Part shown: positions 18,934 to 29,376 of the stretch, piece after piece
How the letters are laid out: each line of letters starts with the position of its first letter
Numbering within the stretch: the first letter of the stretch is position 1
Source of the DNA: Sulfitobacter sp. M05
GTDB lineage: Bacteria > Pseudomonadota > Alphaproteobacteria > Rhodobacterales > Rhodobacteraceae
Reading direction: 5' to 3'
Length of the DNA: 64,000 bases
Assembly (NCBI RefSeq): GCF_029285175.1
Contig: NZ_JABEDH010000003.1
Span: 186,001 to 250,000 of the forward strand
Notes under the pieces: model-generated
Seen by the model: only the letters and a program-made list of their open reading frames with translations
Databases searched by the model: none
Told to the model about the DNA's origin: nothing
Translations under genes and position numbers: made by a program

Positions 18934-19689
18934 ATGAAAATTGCATTTGCTGCCAGTCGGGCGATTGTCGCCCAGACGGCCCGAGCGGCGTTGATCGGGC
19001 GTTATGGCAACGTGCCACAGGACGAGGCTGATGTGATTGTGGCCTTGGGGGGGGACGGATTTATGCTGCAAACCCTGCACGATACGCAAGAATTGGCGGC
19101 ACCGATTTATGGCATGAACCGGGGCACCATTGGGTTCTTGATGAACGAATATGCCGAGACCGGCTTAATCGAACGTCTGCAAGCGGCAGAGCGCGAGGTG
19201 CTGAATCCGCTTAGCATGAAGGCGACCCATGTGGACGGGGCGACCTCAGAGGCGTTGGCAATCAACGAAGTTGCTTTGCTGCGGGCGGGGCCGCAGGCGG
19301 CGAAGTTGCAGATTACCGTCGATGGCCGTCTGCGGATGCAGGAACTTGTCTGTGACGGGGCGCTGGTGGCGACGCCAGCGGGATCGACGGCTTATAACTA
19401 CTCGGCGCATGGCCCGATCCTGCCTATCGGGTCGGATGTTCTGGCTTTGACGGCAATGGCCGCCTTTCGTCCACGGCGTTGGCGCGGTGCCTTGCTGCCC
19501 AAGATTGCGAAGGTGCGGTTTGATGTGCTGGAGCAGGAAAAACGCCCGGTGATGGCGGATGCAGATGGCAACAGTTATCGCGATGTGGTGACAGTCGAAA
19601 TTGCGTCGAACCCGGGTATCGAACACGAGATTCTGTTTGATCCCGGTCACGGGCTGGAAGAGCGGTTGATTTCGGAGCAGTTTACCTGA
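18934..19689 (+). CDS. nadK: NAD kinase
   Basis: The 251-residue enzyme makes NADP from NAD and ATP. The GGDG motif is at 39-42 ([13 protein letters not shown]), followed by [22 protein letters not shown] and [15 protein letters not shown]. The start at 18934 gives a normal length; the upstream open frame overlaps glyA. It converges with the cyclase gene. Confidence 0.95.
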   Translation: MKIAFAASRAIVAQTARAALIGRYGNVPQDEADVIVALGGDGFMLQTLHDTQELAAPIYGMNRGTIGFLMNEYAETGLIERLQAAEREVLNPLSMKATHVDGATSEALAINEVALLRAGPQAAKLQITVDGRLRMQELVCDGALVATPAGSTAYNYSAHGPILPIGSDVLALTAMAAFRPRRWRGALLPKIAKVRFDVLEQEKRPVMADADGNSYRDVVTVEIASNPGIEHEILFDPGHGLEERLISEQFT

Positions 19690-19721
19690 GGTCTGACCCT
19701 AACGCGCTTCGTTGAGGCATC

Positions 19722-20972
19722 TCAGTCCAGTGTGAAAAGCTCAAGCCGTTCAGTCACGCCGCGCAGGCGGTATTGACCAAGGGACACCAGATCAGCGCGG
19801 GAGGTGCAGACCTCCCCCGCGACTTGCGATGAAATGACGATGTTTTGATCAAGCGGGCCGGACATGCCCAGAATGCGGGCTGTGGCATTCACTGCAGGGC
19901 CAATGACGGTGAAATCCAGCCGGGTTTTGCCGCCGATGTTGCCATAAAGCACGTCTCCCGCATGTAAGGCGAGGGAGAACCCGGTGGTATATTGCCCTGC
20001 TGCCGCACGCCGTTCGTTTGTCGCGGCAAACACCTCACGCAGCTCTACGGCGGCTTTGATCGCCACATGGCGGGCCCGCGGAATTTCAGTGAGGTCAAAG
20101 ATTGCCAACATGCCGTCGCCCATGAATTTAAGCACGTTGCCACCATTTTTTTCCACGACATCAACAGCTTCGGCGAAATACTCGTTTAGCAGTTCGATTA
20201 CCTCTGTTCCGGGCAGAGACTCGGACAGTTTGGTGAACCCTTTCAGGTCGAAATACAGGATCACCGCGGAAATGGTCTCGGAAGAGCCGCGCATGATGTC
20301 TCCGGAGAGGACGCGGCGGCTGGCATCGCGCCCCATATAGGCTGCTGTGATGTCCTCGGCCATCAGACGGTTTGCGCCGCATTTCAGGGTCAGGCACATG
20401 GGCACCAGCAGCGGGCGTAAAAGGTCAAGCTGCGCATTGGAAAACCCGCCCGGCTGGTCTGTTACCATAGAAATGGTCATGCCTTCTTCGGCGGGGCCGT
20501 TGGGGTCGGTGACATGTCCCTGATTCCGGCGCAGGAAGTACCGCTTTGCGGCGTAGTATTCAGTTGCCCCCAAAGCCCGCAATTCGTCAAAAATCGGGAA
20601 GTTCAGCGCCGGGTCTGGTACATCAAGGCGTTGGCGCATCTCTGAGATTGGGTTTGATACCAGATGGAAAAGCGGACTGCGCCGGTATTCCTCCATAAGA
20701 TCGGAAGTCGGGCTGTTGGAGCGGCTGTATTGAAACTGCTCGCTGGCACCGTCGCGCTGCCAGCGGAAGGCAACCGCGCCGATCTCTGGATGATGGGCGC
20801 GGGTCGAAAGGTTAACGCGGCTTAACGGGATGCCGGCCGCGTTTACCTTTTCACAGAATTCAGCCAGCCAATAGTCCGTCGGCGTATTCTCAAGACCCTG
20901 TTGCACGAGCCATGTGGAAAGATCGGCCAGGGCTGTCGCCATCTCAAAACTGTCGAGCATCTGTCCGGTCAT
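19722..20972 (-). CDS. Adenylate/guanylate cyclase (class III)
   Basis: The 416-residue soluble protein has an N-terminal regulatory part of about 220 residues without a recognised domain and a class III catalytic domain near 235-400. Metal and purine motifs are visible: ILYFDLKGFTKLSE, GGNVLKFMGDGMLAIF and HAGDVLYGNIGG. One Asp of the metal pair is in YFDLKGF and the other in KFMGDG. It lies 14 bp behind prpE on the same strand, so the two are likely co-transcribed. Product (cAMP or cGMP) cannot be told. Confidence 0.88.
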   Translation of the reverse strand: MTGQMLDSFEMATALADLSTWLVQQGLENTPTDYWLAEFCEKVNAAGIPLSRVNLSTRAHHPEIGAVAFRWQRDGASEQFQYSRSNSPTSDLMEEYRRSPLFHLVSNPISEMRQRLDVPDPALNFPIFDELRALGATEYYAAKRYFLRRNQGHVTDPNGPAEEGMTISMVTDQPGGFSNAQLDLLRPLLVPMCLTLKCGANRLMAEDITAAYMGRDASRRVLSGDIMRGSSETISAVILYFDLKGFTKLSESLPGTEVIELLNEYFAEAVDVVEKNGGNVLKFMGDGMLAIFDLTEIPRARHVAIKAAVELREVFAATNERRAAAGQYTTGFSLALHAGDVLYGNIGGKTRLDFTVIGPAVNATARILGMSGPLDQNIVISSQVAGEVCTSRADLVSLGQYRLRGVTERLELFTLD

Positions 20973-20986
20973 TGCGTTTCGTTTAC

Positions 20987-22882
20987 CTAGCTGTCTTGCG
21001 CATAGCCGATTTCTTGCAGTGCGACCTTAATCTCATCCAGAATTGCCGGATCGTCAATTGTCGCCGGCAGTTTGAAAGTCTGGCTGTCCGCGATTTTCAC
21101 CATGGTGGCCCGCAGGATTTTGCCCGAGCGTGTCTTGGGCAGGCGGTCCACGACCAAAGCGGTTTTGAAGGCAGCAACCGGGCCGATCTGATCACGGATA
21201 CGTTTGACGCATTCTGCGGTTATCTCGGCGTGCGGGCGATCCACGCCCTTGGAAAGACAGACAAAGCCGACGGGCGATTGCCCCTTGAGCGTGTCACTGA
21301 CGCCAACAACGGCACATTCGGCAACGTCCGGATGGCCGGCCAGCACCTCCTCCATGGCACCTGTGGACAGGCGGTGACCTGCGACATTGATCACATCATC
21401 GGTGCGCGCCATGATATAGAGGTATCCGTCCTCGTCCATCATGCCGGCATCCCCGGTTTCGTAATAGCCGGGAAAGGTTGTGAGGTAGGATTTGACAAAG
21501 CGGTCCGTCGCCCCCCACAGGGTCGGCAGGGTGCCCGGTGGCAGGGGCAGTTTGATGGCAATCGCGCCAAGTTCGCCGGGTTTTTGCGGATGGCCCGCTT
21601 CGTCCAGGATATGCACGTCATAGCCGGGCATTGGTACAGTGGGCGAGCCAACCTTGACCGGCAGCGCCTCAAGCCCTGCGGGGTTGCCCGCGATGGTATA
21701 GCCGGTTTCGGTTTGCCACCAGTGATCGTAGACCGGTTTGCCCAGCTTGTCCTGCGCCCACTCGATGGTGTCCGGGTCGGCCCGTTCGCCCGCAAGATAA
21801 AGTGCGCGCAGGCTGGATAGATCGTATTTCTTGATGAATTCGCCTGTTGGGTCTTCGCGTTTCACGGCGCGAATGGCGGTCGGGGCGGTGAAAAAGCTGC
21901 GCACGTTATGTTCTTTGATGATGCGCCAGAAGGTGCCCGGGTCCGGCGTGCCCACGGGCTTGCCTTCAAAGACCACAGTGGTGTTGCCATGGATCAGCGG
22001 GGCATAGCAGATGTAGCTGTGACCGACGACCCAGCCCACATCTGATGCGGCCCAGAAGACATCTCCGGGGTCGACGTTATAGATGTTTTTCATGGTCCAG
22101 TTCAGCGCCACCAGATGACCGCCGGTCGGACGCACCACACCTTTGGGGGCCCCGGTGGTGCCGGAGGTATAAAGGATATAGGCGGGGAAGTTTCCTTCGA
22201 CTGGGAAACATGCGGCGGGCAGGCAGTCTTTTTGGGCCTCAAACCAGTCCAGATCCCGTCCTTCGATCAGATCGCAAGGGTGTTCCTCGCGTTGCAGGAT
22301 CAGGCAAAGCTCGGGTTTATGGTCGGCCTGTTCGATCGCACTGTCCAGCAGGGGTTTGTATTCGACAACGCGGCCCGGTTCCAATCCGCAAGAGGCGGCC
22401 ATGATCGCCTTGGGTTTGCAATCGTTGATCCGCACAGCCAGTTCGTTGGCCGCAAAACCGCCAAAGACCACCGAATGGATCGCCCCCAGCCGCGCGCAGG
22501 CCAGCATTGCCTCGATCGCCTGCGGGATCATCGGCATATAGATGACAACCGTGTCCCCTTTTTCGACGCCCCGCGCCAGCAGGGCACCAGCCAGATATTC
22601 GACACGTTCTTTCAGCTGGGCATAGGTGATTTTTTCAATCTTGCCAGTGATCGGGCTGTCATGGATGATTGCCAGCTGTTCGCCGCGTCCCTGTTCCACG
22701 TGGCGGTCAACGGCATTGTAACACCCGTTTACCATGCCATCGGCGTACCATTCATAAAGATTGTCACCGTGATCGGTCAGCGCTTTGCTTGGCGGGGTAA
22801 TCCAGTCAATCGCGGATGCTTGTTCCATCCAATAAGCTTCTGGATCGTGTTTCCAGCGGTCGTAAGTTGCGCGATATCCCAT
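20987..22882 (-). CDS. prpE: Propionyl-CoA synthetase
   Basis: The 631-residue AMP-forming ligase activates propionate (or acetate/acrylate) to the CoA ester. It starts YRATYDRWKHDPEAYW, typical for PrpE, with the adenylate loop LYTSGTTGAPKGVVR, WWQTETGYTI, and the C-terminal lysine region LPKTRSGKILRATM. Roseobacters use such enzymes in propionate and DMSP-acrylate catabolism. No prpBCD genes are in the window. Confidence 0.93.
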   Translation of the reverse strand: MGYRATYDRWKHDPEAYWMEQASAIDWITPPSKALTDHGDNLYEWYADGMVNGCYNAVDRHVEQGRGEQLAIIHDSPITGKIEKITYAQLKERVEYLAGALLARGVEKGDTVVIYMPMIPQAIEAMLACARLGAIHSVVFGGFAANELAVRINDCKPKAIMAASCGLEPGRVVEYKPLLDSAIEQADHKPELCLILQREEHPCDLIEGRDLDWFEAQKDCLPAACFPVEGNFPAYILYTSGTTGAPKGVVRPTGGHLVALNWTMKNIYNVDPGDVFWAASDVGWVVGHSYICYAPLIHGNTTVVFEGKPVGTPDPGTFWRIIKEHNVRSFFTAPTAIRAVKREDPTGEFIKKYDLSSLRALYLAGERADPDTIEWAQDKLGKPVYDHWWQTETGYTIAGNPAGLEALPVKVGSPTVPMPGYDVHILDEAGHPQKPGELGAIAIKLPLPPGTLPTLWGATDRFVKSYLTTFPGYYETGDAGMMDEDGYLYIMARTDDVINVAGHRLSTGAMEEVLAGHPDVAECAVVGVSDTLKGQSPVGFVCLSKGVDRPHAEITAECVKRIRDQIGPVAAFKTALVVDRLPKTRSGKILRATMVKIADSQTFKLPATIDDPAILDEIKVALQEIGYAQDS

Positions 22883-23114
22883 GGTCTTTTCCTCCCCGTT
22901 TCCCTTTTGTTAGGCAGCAGCGGGCAGAGGAGCAAGCCCGTAGGGCGCAAGGCCAAAATCTGAGGAAAGAAAATTTTCATCCATGCGGGCATATCTGTTG
23001 CTTAATTTACACTTTTCCGCCGACGCTAAGGTCTTGGGGCTGCGTCACGCTGGTAACTACTTCATAAGATGCTAGCTGTCATAAAAGAGCTATCATTTTT
23101 TGGAGAATCGTCCT

Positions 23115-23885
23115 GTGCGTTTGCCCCTTTCGTTTGTTTTGGTGGCTTCATCAAGCCTTGTTTTTGCGATGCCTTTGGCCGCGCAGGAGCGTTCTTTCAA
23201 TTTTGCTATCGGGGTTGGTGCCGTCACCAAGCGGGCCTATCCCGGTGTCGATGGTTATGAGACTTCTGCCGATCTGAAATTCACTTTCGGGAATCTGACA
23301 TGGGGCAAGGTCAATATCGGTGACGGTATCGGGAATGTTCCTGAAAATGGTTTGTCCCTAGGCGGGGCCTTGCGGATCGTCGGATCACGTGATGTGGCCG
23401 ATTATCCCGAATTGGCCGGGCTGGATGACATTGATACCGCGGTTGAGCTTGGCTTTGGCCTGACTTACCAGCAGACCAATTGGCGTGCCTTTGGTGAAAT
23501 CCGACAGGGATTTGGCGGGCATGAGGGCGTTGTCGGCACATTGGGTGCCGATGTGATTTTCCACCCCAATGACCGCTGGACCGTCACCGCCGGTCCGCGC
23601 CTCAGCGTGGGCGACAGCGAATATGCAGGCACCTATTTCGGCATCACCGGCGCCGAGGCAGCGCGCTCGAATTTCAACGCATTTGACGCGGGTGGTGGTG
23701 TTCTAGGGGCCGGTCTTGAGGTCAGCGCGACCTATCGCATTGATAACTACTGGTCGTTTGAAAGCTTGCTGAGCTATGAAAAGCTGATGAATGACGCGGC
23801 GGATAGCCCGATCACGCAGGTTGGTTCGGAAAACCAGCTGAGCCTGAGTATTGGGCTCAGCCGGGCATTTACCCTTAACTTCTGA
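23115..23885 (+). CDS. MipA/OmpV family outer-membrane protein
   Basis: I take GTG 23115, which has GGAG at 23102-23105; the frame reaches back to a TTG at 23100. The 256-residue product has a signal peptide (about 1-24, ending AAQ), then alternating beta strands with aromatic girdles and a C-terminal Phe (AFTLNF), as expected for a beta barrel. MipA/OmpV proteins scaffold murein enzymes or serve as porins. Gap 22883-23114 holds its promoter and that of prpE, with nothing else evident. Confidence 0.85.
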   Translation: MRLPLSFVLVASSSLVFAMPLAAQERSFNFAIGVGAVTKRAYPGVDGYETSADLKFTFGNLTWGKVNIGDGIGNVPENGLSLGGALRIVGSRDVADYPELAGLDDIDTAVELGFGLTYQQTNWRAFGEIRQGFGGHEGVVGTLGADVIFHPNDRWTVTAGPRLSVGDSEYAGTYFGITGAEAARSNFNAFDAGGGVLGAGLEVSATYRIDNYWSFESLLSYEKLMNDAADSPITQVGSENQLSLSIGLSRAFTLNF

Positions 23886-23886
23886 T

Positions 23887-26160
23887 CTATCCGTAATGCG
23901 CAACGGGGGTGCCAGCGATGGCCCCCACGTTCAACAACCCGCGGGCAGTGATTGATGGGGAAACGATATGGGCCTTGTTGCCCATGCCCATCAGGATCGG
24001 CCCGACTTCCAAAGCATCGCCCTTCATTTTCAGGATGTTACGCACTCCCGAGGCTGCATCGGCATGGGCAAAGACCAGTACGTTTGCCGCCCCCTTCATG
24101 CGGTTGCCCGGCATCAGGCGTTCGCGAAATTCGGGATCAAGTGCAGTGTCGATGTTCATCTCGCCTTCGTAACAGAAGTCAGCATTTTCAGCGTCTAACA
24201 ACCGGATCGCTGCGCGCAATCGGCCGCCGGTGCCTTCGCCCTGATTGCCGAATTGCGACTGCGAGCAGAACGCGATGCGCGGTTCGATCCCGAAACGGCG
24301 CACATGCCGCGCCGCGCCGCGGGCAATCTCGGCAATCTGTTCGGGATTGGGATGCAGATGGACCTGAGTGTCGGCAATGAACAGCGGCCCGTCTTCGAGG
24401 ATCATCATCGACAGGGCACCATGCGGGCGCAATCCGCCGCGCCCCAGAATTTGCTCAACATAGTTCAGATGCCAGCGGAATTCGCCGAAGGTACCGCAGA
24501 TCAGGCTGTCCGCTTCGTTACGATGCACCATTACGGCCCCAATGGCGGTGCTGTTGGTGCGCATAATCGCTTTTGCGATGTCCGGGCTGGCCCCGCGGCG
24601 GCACATAAGAGTGTGATATGTCTCCCAATAATCGCGGTAGCGGGGATCGTTTTCAGGGTTCACCAATTCAACATTGTCGCCAACGCGCAGGGTTAGCCCG
24701 GCCTGTTCGATACGCCGTTGAATAACCTCGGGGCGGCCAATGAGGATCGGTGTTTCGACGGTCTCTTCAATGATGGCCTGAGCGGCGCGCAGCACCCGTT
24801 CGTCTTCGCCTTCGGCAAAAACGATCTTGCGCGGCGAGGAGCGGGCGGCTTCAAAAACCGGACGCATCAGCAAGGCGGATTTGAACACCGAACCGTCCAG
24901 CTTGAGGCGATAGGCCTCCAGATCGTCAATCGGGCGCGCCGCCACACCTGTTTCCATCGCGGCCTTCGCCACGGCAGAGGAGACAACGCCGATCAACCGC
25001 GGATCAAACGGTTTGGGGATCAGATATTCCGCTCCAAAGGTCATCTCTTCGCCCTTATAGGCGGCGGCCGCTTCGGCGCTGGTTGTTGCGCGGGCCAGTT
25101 CGGCAATACCGTCGATGCAGGCCAGCTGCATTTCATCATTGATCGTGGTCGCGCCGACGTCCAACGCCCCGCGAAAGATAAACGGGAAACACAATACGTT
25201 GTTGACCTGATTGGGAAAATCGGAGCGCCCGGTGGCGATGATCGCATCCGGTGCGACCGCGCGGGCGAGGTCAGGCAGGATTTCCGGTGTCGGGTTGGCC
25301 AGTGCAAAAATGATCGGTTGTTTGGTCATTTTGGCAACCATTTCAGGGCTTAACACCCCGGGGCCAGAGAGGCCGAGAAACAGGTCGGCCCCGTCGATCA
25401 CATCCTCAAGAGTGCGCAGGTCGGTCTTTTGGGCAAACTCCGATTTGATCGGGTTCATGTCGATCTCGCGGCCCTCATAGACCAACCCGTGAATGTCACA
25501 CAGCCAGACATTTTCGCGGCGCACACCCAGTTTCAACAACATGTTCAGGCAGGCAATACCGGCAGCACCGCCGCCGGTTGACACGATCTTGATGTCCTCG
25601 AATTTCTTGCCGGCGACATGCAGGGCATTGGTGACCGCAGCCCCCACAACGATGGCGGTGCCGTGCTGGTCGTCGTGGAAAACCGGGATGTTCATCCGCT
25701 CGCGGCAAATTCGTTCAACGGTAAAGCAATCGGGTGCTTTGATGTCTTCAAGGTTGATCGCGCCAAAGCTGGGTTCCAGCGCACAGACAATATCGGCCAG
25801 CTTTTCAGGGTCGGATTGATCGACCTCGATGTCAAAGCAGTCGATATTGGCAAATTTTTTGAATAGGACTGCTTTGCCTTCCATCACTGGCTTGGAGGCC
25901 AGCGGGCCGATGTTGCCAAGGCCCAGCACCGCAGTGCCATTGGTGACCACAGCGACCAGATTGGCGCGCGAGGTATAGAGCGCAGCGGTGGCGGGATCGT
26001 TCTTGATCTCTATGCAAGCTTCGGCAACGCCGGGGGAATAGGCGCGGGCAAGGTCACGCCCGTTGGCCAGCGGTTTGGTCGCGCGTATCTCAAGTTTGCC
26101 GGGCTTGGGGGAGGCGTGATAATCCAGTGCGGCCTGGCGCAGATTGGGCGTGTCGGACAT
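23887..26160 (-). CDS. maeB: NADP-dependent malic enzyme with phosphotransacetylase-like domain
   Basis: The 757-residue protein decarboxylates malate to pyruvate making NADPH. The N-terminal malic domain carries [15 protein letters not shown] and [11 protein letters not shown]; the NAD-binding part has [13 protein letters not shown]; from about residue 430 a PTA-like domain ([16 protein letters not shown]) follows, which in MaeB is regulatory and inactive as transferase. GAGG precedes ATG 26160. It stops 2 bp from the end of the MipA gene. Confidence 0.95.
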   Translation of the reverse strand: MSDTPNLRQAALDYHASPKPGKLEIRATKPLANGRDLARAYSPGVAEACIEIKNDPATAALYTSRANLVAVVTNGTAVLGLGNIGPLASKPVMEGKAVLFKKFANIDCFDIEVDQSDPEKLADIVCALEPSFGAINLEDIKAPDCFTVERICRERMNIPVFHDDQHGTAIVVGAAVTNALHVAGKKFEDIKIVSTGGGAAGIACLNMLLKLGVRRENVWLCDIHGLVYEGREIDMNPIKSEFAQKTDLRTLEDVIDGADLFLGLSGPGVLSPEMVAKMTKQPIIFALANPTPEILPDLARAVAPDAIIATGRSDFPNQVNNVLCFPFIFRGALDVGATTINDEMQLACIDGIAELARATTSAEAAAAYKGEEMTFGAEYLIPKPFDPRLIGVVSSAVAKAAMETGVAARPIDDLEAYRLKLDGSVFKSALLMRPVFEAARSSPRKIVFAEGEDERVLRAAQAIIEETVETPILIGRPEVIQRRIEQAGLTLRVGDNVELVNPENDPRYRDYWETYHTLMCRRGASPDIAKAIMRTNSTAIGAVMVHRNEADSLICGTFGEFRWHLNYVEQILGRGGLRPHGALSMMILEDGPLFIADTQVHLHPNPEQIAEIARGAARHVRRFGIEPRIAFCSQSQFGNQGEGTGGRLRAAIRLLDAENADFCYEGEMNIDTALDPEFRERLMPGNRMKGAANVLVFAHADAASGVRNILKMKGDALEVGPILMGMGNKAHIVSPSITARGLLNVGAIAGTPVAHYG

Positions 26161-26371
26161 ATAATGAAGCCTCTCTGAAAATGATAGTTTAGCATTAAAC
26201 CACTTTTCAACTGCCGCAAACCCCAAGGTCGCCATCTTTGTCTGGTGGTGGCTGTTGGCGTTGATAAGGGTGCAGGGTATTGGGAAAACCGGTGAAGGGG
26301 AAGGATCAGTATTTTTGCCCCTCGAAACTTGCAAATTCAAACCCTATAGTTCCACGATCAAGGGGGCGTTT

Positions 26372-26767
26372 ATGAGCGGTGATCTGAGACAGCAGGCGGT
26401 TGATGTGCGCAAGCGTGCCCATGCCCCTTATTCTAAATTCCAAGTCGGAGCAGCGCTGCGCGCTGCATCCGGTGCGATTTATGCGGGCTGTAATGTTGAA
26501 AATGCGGCCTATCCGCAAGGCACCTGTGCAGAGGCCGGGGCGATTGCGGCGATGGTTGCAGGTGGTGACGTGAAAATCGCCGAGGTTTATGTGGTGGCTG
26601 GCAGTGCTGCGCCGGTGCCGCCTTGCGGTGGATGCCGTCAGAAACTGGCAGAATTCGGTGCCGGTGATGTGCCGGTGATCATGGCGACCGTTGACGGGAT
26701 TGAGCAGCGCACCACATTGGCAGAGCTTTTGCCCGGCGCGTTCGACGCCGGTTTCCTGAAAGGATAA
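26372..26767 (+). CDS. cdd: Cytidine deaminase
   Basis: The 131-residue homotetrameric-type enzyme deaminates cytidine and deoxycytidine. Zinc ligands are Cys52 (TCAEAGA, with catalytic Glu54), Cys85 and Cys88 (PPCGGC), and NVENAAYPQG binds nucleoside. It is the first gene of the run cdd-deoA-deoB, with deoA starting 4 bp downstream. GGGGG precedes the ATG. Confidence 0.96.
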   Translation: MSGDLRQQAVDVRKRAHAPYSKFQVGAALRAASGAIYAGCNVENAAYPQGTCAEAGAIAAMVAGGDVKIAEVYVVAGSAAPVPPCGGCRQKLAEFGAGDVPVIMATVDGIEQRTTLAELLPGAFDAGFLKG

Positions 26768-26770
26768 TTG

Positions 26771-28075
26771 ATGAACGCGCGGGCCATTCTGGCAAAGCTG
26801 CGGCACAAACAGACGCCCACACGGGCAGAGCTGGCGTGGATGGCGCAAGCTCTGGCTGATGGTGCGGTAAGTGATGCGCAGGCCGGGGCGTTTGCAATGG
26901 GGCTATGCCTGAACGGGTTGTCTGATGTGGGGCGTGTGGCGTTCACCCTGGCAATGCGCGATTCAGGCCGGGTTTTGTCCTGGGATCTGGACGGTCCGGT
27001 GTTGGATAAACATTCAACCGGTGGCGTGGGCGATTGTGTGAGCCTGCTTTTGGCCCCTGCGCTGGCGGCTTGCGGGGCCTATGTCCCGATGATTTCGGGC
27101 CGCGGGCTTGGCCATACTGGCGGCACTTTGGATAAGCTGGAGGCCATTCCCGGCGTCACGACCCAGCTGACCGAACCTCAGTTGAAAGGCGTCGTGGCGC
27201 AGGTGGGCTGTGCAATTGCAGGCGCAACAGCGGATATCGCCCCGGCGGACCGGCGGCTTTATGCGGTGCGCGATGTGACCTCAACGGTGGACTCGCTGGA
27301 CCTGATTACAGCGTCGATCCTGAGCAAAAAACTGGCGGCCGGGCTGGATGGTCTGGTGCTGGACGTCAAAGTCGGCAGCGGTGCCTTTATGAAAACCGTT
27401 GCCGAAGGGCAGGCGCTGGCCGAAGCCTTGACCAAAACAGCAAACGCGGCGAAGTGCCGGACAACAGCCGTGATTAGCGATATGAGCCAACCCTTGGTGC
27501 CAAGTCTGGGCAATGCCTTGGAAGTCGCCGAGGTGATGCGAGTGCTGACCGGCAACGGGCGGGGACCGATTGTCGATGTTGCGGCGGCGCTGGGCGGGGT
27601 TTTGCTGGCCAATGCGGGGCTGGCACAGGATGTACAGGAAGGCGCGGATGCCGTGGTTCATGCGATCCGCAAAGGGTATGCCGCCGAGCGGTTTGCGCGG
27701 ATGTTGTCCGCGCTGGGCGGGCCGGTGAATTTTGTCGAGAACTGGCAGCGGTTCCTGCCGGAAGCGACGGTCATCCGACAGGTGTCAGCCTCACATGACG
27801 GCTATGTTGCGCGTATCAACGGCGAGGCGCTGGGCTGGGCTGTGGTTGATCTGGGCGGTGGGCGGATGCGGCAGGAAGACCGCGTCAATCCGGCGGTTGG
27901 CCTGTCCGACGTGGTGCGCCTAGGAACCAAGGTCAAGCGAGGGCAGGTGTTGGCCGTGGTGCATGCGGTGCGCTCTGATCAGGCGGACCGCGCGGCGCAA
28001 ACGGTGCTGGAGGCAATTACCCTGTCGGGGTCACGCCCCAAGGTGCCGGAGCAAATCATCGAAAGGATCGGCTGA
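26771..28075 (+). CDS. deoA: Thymidine phosphorylase
   Basis: The 434-residue enzyme splits thymidine or deoxyuridine to base and deoxyribose 1-phosphate. The glycosyltransferase family 3 motif DKHSTGGVGDCVSLLLAP and ISGRGLGHTGGTLDKLE are clear. AAAGGA lies upstream of ATG 26771. It shares one base with deoB (TGATG). Confidence 0.96.
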   Translation: MNARAILAKLRHKQTPTRAELAWMAQALADGAVSDAQAGAFAMGLCLNGLSDVGRVAFTLAMRDSGRVLSWDLDGPVLDKHSTGGVGDCVSLLLAPALAACGAYVPMISGRGLGHTGGTLDKLEAIPGVTTQLTEPQLKGVVAQVGCAIAGATADIAPADRRLYAVRDVTSTVDSLDLITASILSKKLAAGLDGLVLDVKVGSGAFMKTVAEGQALAEALTKTANAAKCRTTAVISDMSQPLVPSLGNALEVAEVMRVLTGNGRGPIVDVAAALGGVLLANAGLAQDVQEGADAVVHAIRKGYAAERFARMLSALGGPVNFVENWQRFLPEATVIRQVSASHDGYVARINGEALGWAVVDLGGGRMRQEDRVNPAVGLSDVVRLGTKVKRGQVLAVVHAVRSDQADRAAQTVLEAITLSGSRPKVPEQIIERIG

Positions 28076-29256
28076 TGGCGCGGGCCTTTCTTGTGGTAAT
28101 GGATTCAGTCGGCATTGGCGGCGCGCCGGATGCAGATCAGTTCTTTAACGGTGATGTTCCCGACACCGGTGCCAATACTCTGGGACATATTAGGGCGGCC
28201 TGCGCTGCGGGGCTGGCAGAGCAGGGGCGCAGCGGGCCGTTGCACCTGCCAAACCTTGAACGGCTTGGGCTTTTACATGCCATGGCTTTGGCAACCGGCG
28301 ATGAAATGCCAGAGGTGGCGGCGCAAGGCGCATGGGGGGCTGCGACAGAAACCTCACGCGGTAAGGACACACCATCGGGACATTGGGAACTGGCCGGCCT
28401 GCCGGTGCCATGGGACTGGCATTATTTTCCCGATACAAAGCCCGCGTTCCCTGCTGCGGTCACCAGCTATGTGGCAAAGGTGGCCGGCACGGAGGGCATC
28501 CTTGGGGATTGCCATGCGTCGGGCACCGCGATCATTTCAGAGCTGGGGCAGCAGCACATCGAAACCGGTTGGCCGATTTGTTACACCTCGGCGGATTCCG
28601 TTTTCCAGATTGCGGCCCACGAAGAGAGTTTCGGTCTGGAGCGGCTTCTGGACCTGTGTGAAACTGTCGCGCCGATGTTGCATGACATGAAGGTTGGCCG
28701 GGTGATCGCGCGCCCGTTCACGGGGGAGGTTGGTGATTTCAAACGTACCGGCAACCGGCGTGATTATGCGATTACGCCACCGGGGCCGGTGCTGATGAAC
28801 TGGGTTCAGGATGCCGGTCGCCATGTATATGCCGTTGGCAAGATCGGGGACATCTTTTCGATGCAGGGCATTGATGAGGTACGCAAGGGTGATGATGCGG
28901 CGTTGATGCGGCATCTCGCCGATCTGGTGGATGGGGCCGTTGACGGGTCGTTGACCTTTGCCAATTTTGTCGAATTCGACAGCCTGTTCGGGCACCGCCG
29001 TGATGTGTCGGGATATGCCCGGCAATTGGAGTGGTTTGACGCAGAAATCGGCCAGTTGTTGTCGCGGCTGGGACCGGATGACATCATCGTCCTAACCGCA
29101 GATCACGGGAATGATCCGACCTGGATCGGCACAGATCACACCCGTGAACAGGTCCCTGTGTTGGTCGCCGGAACAGAGTCCAAAGCGTTGGGCGCATTAG
29201 GGTTCAAGCAGGTGGCGGCATTGGTGGCGCGGCACCTTGGGGTTGCGCAGGGGTGA
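28075..29256 (+). CDS. deoB: Phosphopentomutase
   Basis: The 393-residue alkaline-phosphatase-fold enzyme converts (deoxy)ribose 1-phosphate to the 5-phosphate. Metal residues are seen in VVMDSVGIGGAPDA, ETSRGKDTPSGHWE (Thr nucleophile) and LTADHGNDPTWIGTDHTRE. It is translationally coupled to deoA. A repeat with hairpin follows 12 bp after the stop, and upp starts 121 bp downstream. Confidence 0.97.
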   Translation: MARAFLVVMDSVGIGGAPDADQFFNGDVPDTGANTLGHIRAACAAGLAEQGRSGPLHLPNLERLGLLHAMALATGDEMPEVAAQGAWGAATETSRGKDTPSGHWELAGLPVPWDWHYFPDTKPAFPAAVTSYVAKVAGTEGILGDCHASGTAIISELGQQHIETGWPICYTSADSVFQIAAHEESFGLERLLDLCETVAPMLHDMKVGRVIARPFTGEVGDFKRTGNRRDYAITPPGPVLMNWVQDAGRHVYAVGKIGDIFSMQGIDEVRKGDDAALMRHLADLVDGAVDGSLTFANFVEFDSLFGHRRDVSGYARQLEWFDAEIGQLLSRLGPDDIIVLTADHGNDPTWIGTDHTREQVPVLVAGTESKALGALGFKQVAALVARHLGVAQG

Positions 29257-29267
29257 GCGGACGGATT

Positions 29268-29313
29268 GGGGCGCTGCCCCAAACCCCGCAGTATTTATCG
29301 CCAAAAAGAGCAG
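29268..29313 (+). repeat. Hairpin plus GTATTTA...CCAAAAAGAG repeat, copy 2
   Basis: GGGGCGCTGCCCC (29268-29280, 5-bp stem) is followed after three bases by a 30-base block (29284-29313) that matches 14910-14939 at 28 positions. Here it is in gene direction, 12 bp behind deoB. It may act as a 3'-end or processing signal between deoB and upp. Confidence 0.65.
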
Positions 29314-29376
29314 GCAGGGGTGCTTGCGGTAACGCGCGTTTCGCGCCACAACGAGGACAAAAGGGAGCTGCTGCCA

